In this document: positions 56,914-64,000 of the stretch, piece after piece
Position numbering within the stretch: the stretch's first letter is position 1
Layout of the letters: each line of letters begins with the position of its first letter
Source: Schistosoma mansoni
Taxonomy: Eukaryota > Platyhelminthes > Trematoda > Strigeidida > Schistosomatidae
Assembly (NCBI RefSeq): GCF_000237925.1
Contig: NC_031495.1
Coordinates: 28,898,679 to 28,962,678, forward strand
Reading direction: 5' to 3'
Length of the DNA stretch: 64,000 nt
Notes under the pieces: generated by a model
Told to the model about the DNA's origin: nothing
Databases searched by the model: none
What the model saw: only the letters and a program-made list of their open reading frames with translations
Made by a program: the position numbers and the translations under genes

Positions 56914-57297
56914 CTACCTGGTTGGGATTCGCGAGATGATAGCAACCGATGGTTAGAGACCTTGAATGACATGGCTCAAAATCGTTTGCGATGGCGAAGG
57001 TGCATCCACTCTTTGTGTTCTACCAAATTATAATCTTCTGAATTCCTCATGTCTTTATCTTTTTCTCTTTCCAAATTTATTTCACTGTACTATACTCCTT
57101 CAATAAAATCTTCAAACCCTAATCTTTTGGATTTCTGATTATATTCCTACTACTTCTACCACTATGGGATTTGAATCGACAACTGCATCTCTGTGCTAAT
57201 GTGGTATGGCAACTCGAACTGATGTACGCACGTACGAAGTTCTACGTTGTGACTGACTGACTAAACTAATTGATTAAAAAATTTAGATTTCCATAGT

Positions 57298-57510
57298 TTG
57301 ATTCACGAGTCGATCTAAGCTAGACCACTATTGAAAACCTAGAGGCACTGGACGGCCGTTTCGTCCTAGTATGGGATTCATCGACAGTGCGTATCCACAA
57401 TCCCCATCCAGTATTCGAACTCAGGACCGGTATTGCGCACGAACACTTAACCTCTAGACCACTGAGCTGGTATCCAATGGTGTTAATGTCTAACTTCAGT
57501 CGATCCAAGG
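57298..57510 (-). mobile_element. tRNA-derived hammerhead SINE (Sm-alpha type)
   Basis: The minus-strand order is: leader (TTGGATCGACTGAAGTTAGAC), A-box region, B-box (AGTTCGAATACTGG), GGATACGCACTG, ribozyme-like block and tail. GGACGAAACGGCCGTC and CAGTGC are consensus, but the core reads TCGATGA for CTGANGA, so it is probably inactive. It lies only ~40 bp beyond the LINE's right target duplication. Confidence 0.75.
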
Positions 57511-57514
57511 ACAT

Positions 57515-58500
57515 ATTCAAACAAACTAATAATTATATTTTTATTCTTAACAGGGTATTAACGAAGTTAATAATTTAGACTTCTTTATGTTATTTTGAGA
57601 TGATATTGAAGTGTAGTTTCAAGAAGTTAAATTCTCTTAATATATATGAAACAAAAGGTTCTTGTGCTAACCGTTCTGTTAAAAAAAGTGGCAACAGCAA
57701 TTTCTTAATATTGGTTCGGTAATGGCTGCGAATGAAGCTGGTATGCTCTACCTTGGTAAGTGGAAACTTTGGCAGCACTGCAGAAATTATACACTTTTAA
57801 TCTGTCCTACACCTATAAGGCCTTAATGCTTCAATTGTATACGTTCTAACTCACACAATGATGAAAAAAAATGAATGGAAGACAGGCCTTTTAAAAGAAA
57901 ACTTTAACCGTAATTTAAGAAACCAAGAATATGATACCACTATTTTATATATACAATTTATTTATGGCCATGGGAAAAATATAGCATTATGGCAACAAAA
58001 GTTTCAGTAGTTAATAAGAGAATATCAATGTTCACAGTGGGAAATAGGAATTTTCGTTTCATGCCAGACTTTTAACACGAATGTAAAAAATATGAATTAC
58101 AATATAAGAAAATTGGGACTTTTGAGCCTTCCTAACAGAAGTGTAGGACACGCGTTTAGCCTTATTAGTGACTCGGTGTACCTCGTTTTTGATTTCCAAC
58201 TGAGACTCGGATCTGACATCCATCATTTTAAAGGTCATCACTTTATACACTAAGATACTGAGTTATTTTAGTCACTGTCTCCTATTTTACTTGCCTTATT
58301 TGTTTTAAGCTGAACTTATTTTCTCAAAGAATTTGTGCAATTTGAAAAAAACCAACATGGTTTATTGTTGGTAGAATTCATATCGAGATTAAGAACTGTT
58401 TAATGTGTTGTTTTAATAAAATAACTGCCACAATATAGATGCGTAATGTTTTCTTCACTTCATGTACTTGGCGTTTTTGTGCAATGTATTGTATTAAACT

Positions 58501-58541
<41 letters not shown>

Positions 58542-59350
58542 TGTTTGTGACAGCTTTTTAATTTATAAGAGTTATCATTGTTATGTGTTCTATATTGCAT
58601 CCTTAATTCGCATAAACACCCTGATTAATTAAATAAAATTACTAATTGCTAAGAGTTTCACAATAAATTCACTAAAACAAACAATAATTCAAAGGGAATA
58701 CATCTCAGTATCATATATTGATAATGATATGAGTTTTTCCACTGAAAATACCAATATGATAGAAGAGAACTTAAACTATTCAGAAATCAGTAATTATTTG
58801 TTTCATACAGCTTTAATATCCACTGGAAAAGTTATCTATTTAAAACTAATCAAGTAATGAAGAACTTTTGTTCTAGATTTTTTTTTGGTCGATATTAATT
58901 TGTCCTGGAAACAATTGTCAGATTAAATTAATTTCTAAAAAATGAAACCCGTTCATTTATTAATTAGTGACTATTTTTTGTGTTTTGAATTATGTCAGGT
59001 ACTTTAATAATCTTTGTTGTAAATTTGTTTTGTAATTATGCTGTATCAAAAAATACATATAACCTGGAGATTTTTTTATTTTATTCTTCAAGGTAGTAAA
59101 CACACACTATAGGTGTTTATGAGAATTTAGAAATAAGAAACTTACATCTACCATACTTAATTAAATGTATATTTATCTATACAAAAATATGTTATAAACG
59201 TGTACGAAGAAGGTATTCTATCTTCTTTTTTTGACTATGTTTATGAACTGTTAGAAACTTCTTCACAACTACCAATCTATCTATCTACCAAAATCAATTA
59301 TCAACTTTAATATTACTGTCCTGTTTGCCTGTTTATTGTTTTACTTAAAT
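57515..59350. other. AT-rich intergenic DNA with an (AT)n tract
   Basis: (AT)n at 58503-58538. No gene recognised. Confidence 0.5.
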
Positions 59351-59365
59351 GTTTACTGTTTTATT

Positions 59366-59689
59366 ATCAGAAGGGGTTTTGTGGAGATTTCAGTATTTTC
59401 ATAGTTGAAAGCATGAGTCAATTGAACCTAGACCACTAAGGAAAACCTGGAAGCACTGGACGTCTGTTGTGAAATAGGAACTCACTGAAGACAATTGGTG
59501 AACGGTTGCTCAACTTCGTGGATTGGTTGAAGTTAGACATTAACACCATCGGATACCGACTCAGTGGTCTAGTGGTTAAGTGCTCTGGCGCGAGACTGGT
59601 AGGTCCTGGGTTCTAATGCGCACTGCTGAGGAGTCGCACAATAGGACGAAACGTCCGTCTAGTGCTTCCAGGTCTTCCTTGGTGGTCTA
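59366..59689 (+). mobile_element. tRNA-derived hammerhead SINE (Sm-alpha type), fold-back copy with 15-bp TSD
   Basis: A left arm (59368-59462) is the reverse complement of the SINE 3' tail, from CAGAAGGGG back to GCACTGGACG. It is joined to the plus-strand body beginning TCTGTTGTGAAATAGG, with A-box region (CTCAGTGGTCTAGTGG), B-box (GGGTTC), ribozyme and shortened tail. GTTTACTGTTTTATT flanks the whole unit on both sides (59351-59365, 59690-59704). About 30 bp between B-box and ribozyme are missing relative to other copies. Confidence 0.85.
59618..59666 (+). ncRNA. Type I hammerhead ribozyme with intact catalytic core
   Basis: Stem I GCACTG (59620-59625) pairs with TAGTGC (59660-59665, one G-U). 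The core is CTGAGGA (59626-59632; position 7 is free). Stem II is GTC/GAC (59633-59635 with 59645-59647) with a mismatched G36/G44 pair next to the loop. GAAA lies at 59648-59651. Stem III ACG/CGT has a 2-nt loop. The cleavage triplet GTC ends at 59659. Hammerheads in the Sm-alpha satellite/SINE of schistosomes are established (Ferbeyre and colleagues). Activity of this copy is an inference. Confidence 0.75.
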
Positions 59690-59872
59690 GTTTACTGTTT
59701 TATTTTTTCTTTTCTTGAAAATAAACTTTAAGTGCCTTTTTATTTGAACTTATAAAACATACAAATCATTATTATCTATCCATGAACATTTCAATATGTG
59801 AACGATCACAATCGCATTCATTAAAGCAATGGTTGTGTTTATCTCTTTTTTTAGTAGGTTTAACCTAGTATC

Positions 59873-60076
59873 AGTGTGGTGTGTGTTACTGATGTCGATA
59901 GATATTAATAGTGTGTATCACCAATCGAAAATGGAGTATCTGGAGGCAGAAGGTTGAAGAGAAGAGAACAAGAACAGAGAGTGATTGATATGAAAATGAA
60001 GGAACAATGAAATCTGAGACAATTGTTAGACAATTTGCAAATGAAATATTTACTGTATGGTTGTGACTGCCTAGTT
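59873..60076 (+). repeat. Dispersed repeat family D, copy 2
   Basis: Aligns with 26022-26225 in the same orientation from GTGTGTTACTGATGTCGATA onward. Family unknown. Confidence 0.55.
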
Positions 60077-60079
60077 AAT

Positions 60080-60955
60080 TGTTTTCAGAAAATGTGAACA
60101 TATGAAAAATTACTAAAAATTCAACCAGTGAACAACTAAATTACTTCATGAAAGTTTTATAAGTGTAGGATCTATCACAGTGATTACCTAGAGTTAGTCC
60201 TGATCATAGTATCATATCAATCTAATAACCACTAATAAAATTAAAACCCTTATTATATAGTTTATAGTTCTTTGTTGATCAAATAAAAAAATGCTTAGTT
60301 AATTAATAGAATATTAATAAGTTGCATTGATAGAATGATGACAATAATAGTATATATTCTGAAAATAATAACTACAGAATTCATGCCAGTTTACAGGCAT
60401 GATCAATTTGATATAAATAGTAATATTAGATGTAGAGAACAAACGTGTGCTTATAAAAAACTAATAATGATGGAGGTATTGTGAGATAGTTTATTCACTA
60501 TTGGTAAACACACATTATGTTATATTAAATTCAGTTTTGTATACAAAATCATAATATACATTAAAATATTTATGATTTTATGTAGACACCATTTACTATA
60601 GGGTTTCAAAAACTAATCATTCAGTTCAATGAATGACTAGTTAAGTTTCTATTTTGAGAAACTAACACAGAAACAAACAAGTTTGTATTTTCTATGTTTA
60701 AGATATTAATTATAGTTGGAAGTATTCATGCTAATTTAGTGAAAATTCACATTTTGACATTTGATAAGTAAGAAGGAACGAATCGAGCGAAGAAATTTCT
60801 TTTTAATTAGTTTTTCATCATGACTCTACAATAATATATATGTATGATTTACAATAATGAAATAACACTCTTCGAGTAGATACGTTACGTAATAATTGTA
60901 TAATGACATATCGATTATAAACTAACTAGTGACTGACTGTAAGGAATGTTTCCTT
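60080..60955. other. AT-rich intergenic DNA, nothing recognised
   Basis: No gene or repeat family recognised. Confidence 0.45.
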
Positions 60956-60961
60956 GAGTTC

Positions 60962-61313
60962 TAGTGGGAAGCAGTGACCAGTGGAGTTCAACCAAGTCTG
61001 TTGTAGAGATATCAATTCACCAAAGACAATTGGTGAACGGTTGCTCAAACATCGTGGATTGGTTGAAGTTAGTCATTAACACCGTTGGATGCCGGCTCAG
61101 TCGTCTATCGGTTGAGTGCTCTGGCGCGAGACAGGTAGGTCCTGCGTTCGAATCTTGCGAGTACAGAATCGTAGATGCGCACTGCTGAGGAGTCCCATAG
61201 TAGAACGAAACGGCCATCCAGTGCTTCCAAGTTTTCCATGATGGTCTAGCTTCAGCTGACTCATGATTTCAACTATGAAAATACTGGAATATCCACAAAA
61301 ACCCCTTCTAACA
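60962..61313 (+). mobile_element. tRNA-derived hammerhead SINE (Sm-alpha type), full-length reference copy
   Basis: This is the most complete unit in the window: leader GTGGAGTTCAACCAAGTCTG, a TGGTGAACGGTTGCTCAA block, GATTGGTTGAAGTTAGTC, A-box region (GCCGGCTCAGTCGTC), B-box GCGTTCGAATC, ribozyme (61179-61224), then the tail GACTCATGATTTCAACTATG to AAACCCCTTCTAA. No fold-back arm. No target duplication was found. Confidence 0.85.
61177..61226 (+). ncRNA. Hammerhead ribozyme, core intact but stems weakened
   Basis: GCACTG/CAGTGC stem I is perfect. Core CTGAGGA and GAAA are present. Stem II GTCC/GAAC has a C-A mismatch, and stem III ACG/CAT has a C-A mismatch. The cleavage triplet is ATC in place of GTC (allowed as NUH). 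Weak or no activity is expected. Confidence 0.65.
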
Positions 61314-61314
61314 T

Positions 61315-63455
61315 TAATTAATTGGAATAAAGAGGATTGATAATGATCAAAGTAATTATTTGAAAATCAAACTGTTCCTACGTTGCATAATATATAAAAG
61401 TGAAGAAAGAACTAACAAAATATTTTGATAAATGGTTAGTAATATAGTAGTTATGTTAGAATCAAGAGACGAATGTAGAGAATAAGTAAAATACAATATA
61501 TATTAGTGCAGAGCCATGATGAAAAACCAATTGAAAAGAAATTTCTTCGCTCGATCCGTTCCTTCATGCTAATTATTGGTGATTACTTTATATTATGATG
61601 AAATTCTTAGTTTTATTCCAGTTAATGACCAGAATCATTTGAGAGCATCTAAATGACTGTTAAATTTACTGATTTTAATTGTAGTGAGATAGTTTAAAAA
61701 TCTCTATAATCTTTAAAGTATACAAAAACATTACCACTATTATTATTAATGAGAAGCAGAATATCAAAAAATAGATCATTAATAATAATAGGAATTCTAC
61801 AAAAATAGCTATTTTCCCGCTTGAAATATAACTTTCTGTCAAGATAAGCAATAAGATATTTTTTAAATAGCTCAATAGAAATGTCAAATATTTCTCAGTT
61901 AAGTGGTAATATATATTCAACGCATGGATTTGCGTGTATTCATTGCTGGGTAGTTTCAATTGAAGATAAAATAACCAGTCACTTCATAGTTTTTAATGAT
62001 TTTCTAGATAATGTGATAGTGATTAATGAAGACTAACTTAAAGCCGATGAACATTCATAAAGGTCATGTTTTAACAAACTCATACATATCTAACTCGTGT
62101 CGAGGGTATCCGTGATATTAATGTTAATTATAATTTATTGTTTACCAATGTTATATCGTCGGAATTTAAAATACGAAACCATATTACGTCACATTTTTGA
62201 ATAATTAACATAATCAAGCAAGAAAACGTGATTTAATTACAGTTGTAGCATAATTTCAAAATATCACTGGTTCCTTTGTTATCTATGAGATAGTTAATAC
62301 GATGCAAGATTGTTTAATTCATCTACTGAAATTCCAACATCAGGTGGCTCTAAAGACACAATTGTAGAGTCAAAACTATAGCAGTTTGGATTCTGTGTGG
62401 CTTCCGCTGTCACTGTAGATACTTATCCTTTATCTGAGGTAAGTTCAAAGAGCCGATATAGGTTAGGATTCCGTTCTAATCGTGAAGATTACAAATAATG
62501 AATTATACAAAAATAACTAAATAAATAGCGCCATTGTGGTTGCCTAAAAGCTCACAGAGTTGTTCAACAAAATTTGAACAATCATATTTAAAATACACTA
62601 AGTAGATTGATTACTGAGAATACAAAACTCGTCACTTATCGAATGAGATAGATTCAGTACTAGGCAACTAATGTAATTCTATCAGCTAGTGATTTAATAA
62701 TTCAATTTTTCAAGCATAGACAATCAACTATTAGCAAAAACCTCGTGCAATCAAGCTATTTAGCCATAAGTAGTTGAATCCGTAGAAAATACGAAACAGT
62801 TGTTTGTCATGATAAAAAGAGTTATTTCTACCTCAAATGGGAAAAGATAAACGAAATGCGAAGTTGTGACCTATCAATTAAAAGTCGGGTTCTATAATTA
62901 CCACCAAGACACATATTCATCAAAATGTGCAGATTGAGTAAATTAAATGTACATCACCTTCATATTCGTTATGAAATCGTTCTTTAGATATCAGCTGAAA
63001 TTTAACCAATGCAATGTCGTATCACCTAAAGATTTAAGAATAATTCTGGCACCAGGTATCATTACGAGTGAACCCTGATAGTTTGATCTTTATGGTTAGC
63101 CTTAGAAGTGAATATCTAAACAAAACACTTAAACTTGTATACAAATGCAGTTCCGCTAAAATATTAAAATTATGTTATTACCAACTAAAATAACATTCAT
63201 TATGATTTTCACATTTATCTGGATACCGTAAACTGTTTATATTATAACAAATTAACTAATATTTAATCAAGAAGAAATATTCGGGATTACATTTTAATGA
63301 ATATAATAAGAACTCATTGTGCTATAGACATATATATAAATATAATGTTAGTCAGTCATAATCTATGTGATGCAAATATGCATCAGCTCAAGTTTCTACA
63401 TAATGGCTCAGTGAAATCAAACTGAAAAAAATAATACTAAAGGAGCGTAAATGAG
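61315..63455. other. AT-rich intergenic DNA, nothing recognised
   Basis: No gene, RNA or known repeat recognised. Frame 61675-61959 minus is AT-driven (Ile/Leu/Phe). Confidence 0.45.
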
Positions 63456-63459
63456 AACA

Positions 63460-63606
63460 CATTGCTAGCCACTATCCATATTTGCTTCTAAAGCTTGTGA
63501 CTTCAGGCAATATCGAGGCAGTCCGCATAGGATGCACATATGCCAACAAGAGACTGATCAATTACAGTCCTAAATAACAATGGGAAGATACAAGTAAACA
63601 ACACTA
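63460..63606 (+). mobile_element. tRNA/hammerhead SINE family 2, tail-only fragment
   Basis: From TGCTAGCCACTATCCATA through GAGACTGATCAATTACAGTC it matches the plus-strand tail at 12733-12870. No tRNA-like or ribozyme part remains. Confidence 0.65.
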
Positions 63607-63609
63607 ACT

Positions 63610-64000
63610 AAACATAGAGAATATAGTTTGTAAAAAAGGACGAATTCACGGAATAAGATGTTTAGGATACTACCGAAAGTTAAGATATGGTGGGCGATAA
63701 AAAACAAATGCATCTGAGCCACTATGACCGGTTTTGACTCACTTCACCTAGCTCCGTAACTATGGGTCATCATTATCGAATAGATCCTAACCAGGTTGTT
63801 TGGACATATCGACACGGTTGGTAGAATCCAGGAGTGATATTGTTGTAATTTGCTTCTACTTTCTTCATACAAGAAGGACTTCCATATCTGAAAAAAATTA
63901 ACTCTAGCTGACCATTCATTAAGTGAACTACTTCTTCTATGATTTACTACTTTTATTCATTTTTTGATTTCGCTTTCACTATCTCTTTGAAATTTCGACT
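63610..64000. other. Intergenic DNA to the window edge, nothing recognised
   Basis: No gene or repeat family recognised. Confidence 0.4.

Larger units (their letters stand above)
53323..57259 (+). mobile_element. Near-complete RTE-type LINE with TSD and GACT tail
   Basis: This 3.94-kb element is bounded by a perfect 12-bp target-site duplication ACTAAACTAATT (53311-53322 and 57260-57271). It contains a 5' region, a long endonuclease/RT frame, a C-terminal frame, a short 3' UTR and a GACTGACTG tail. Short length, apurinic-type endonuclease, and a tetranucleotide tail fit the RTE clade (SR2-like elements in schistosomes). It is damaged at two points in the coding region (see the two frames). 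The intact duplication indicates a young insertion. It lies ~1.5 kb upstream of the MDM1-like gene. Confidence 0.85.

Noticed and set aside
1-64000. CRISPR array, bacterial operon or phage
   Set aside because: Introns, poly(A)-type signals, LINE/SINE content and low gene density are eukaryotic; no direct-repeat/spacer array is present.

Overview
The window looks like nuclear DNA of a blood fluke (Schistosoma or a very close trematode). It is AT-rich, has few genes with long introns, and carries a typical schistosome repeat load: tRNA-promoter SINEs with embedded hammerhead ribozymes (Sm-alpha type), RTE-like and CR1-like LINEs, a Penelope-like relic and LTR fossils. The species call is an inference from repeat content; no database search was possible.

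Layout. About 1-28 kb is gene-poor intergenic DNA with 3' fragments of an RTE-like LINE (1-155, 9865-10163), a family whose two copies face opposite ways (3860-4391 and 8925-9430), a Penelope-like relic (6755-7770), a solo LTR (12010-12360), two families of hammerhead/tRNA SINEs, and a CR1 tail (18319-18500). About 28-35 kb holds a 424-codon gene on the minus strand (29876-31150). It resembles PPP1R15 (GADD34/CReP), the regulatory subunit that directs PP1 to eIF2-alpha. The gene sits between two nearly identical ~450-bp direct repeats (28032 and 34730). About 40-49 kb holds a three-exon Rho GTPase of the RhoU/RhoV (Wrch/Chp) class (41374-48753, +). Several of its catalytic residues are altered. 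Intron 1 carries an antisense DUF4806-like relic and intron 2 a young RTE fragment. Facing it tail to tail is a 640-codon MDM1-like gene (49901-51823, -), a microtubule/centriole protein family. About 53.3-57.3 kb is a near-complete RTE-type LINE with a 12-bp target-site duplication and a GACT tail. The remainder to 64 kb is AT-rich intergenic DNA with more SINE copies.

The three host genes show no common pathway: translational control of the stress response, Rho signalling, and the centriole.

Most noteworthy: several SINE copies from two unrelated tRNA/hammerhead families are fold-backs. Both outer ends carry the same 3' tail pointing outward. Three insertions have clean target-site duplications of 13-15 bp (59351/59690, 19255/19499, 12473/12883), so each entered as one unit. 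This suggests head-to-head joining of two cDNAs, both primed at the target, from ribozyme-bearing RNAs.
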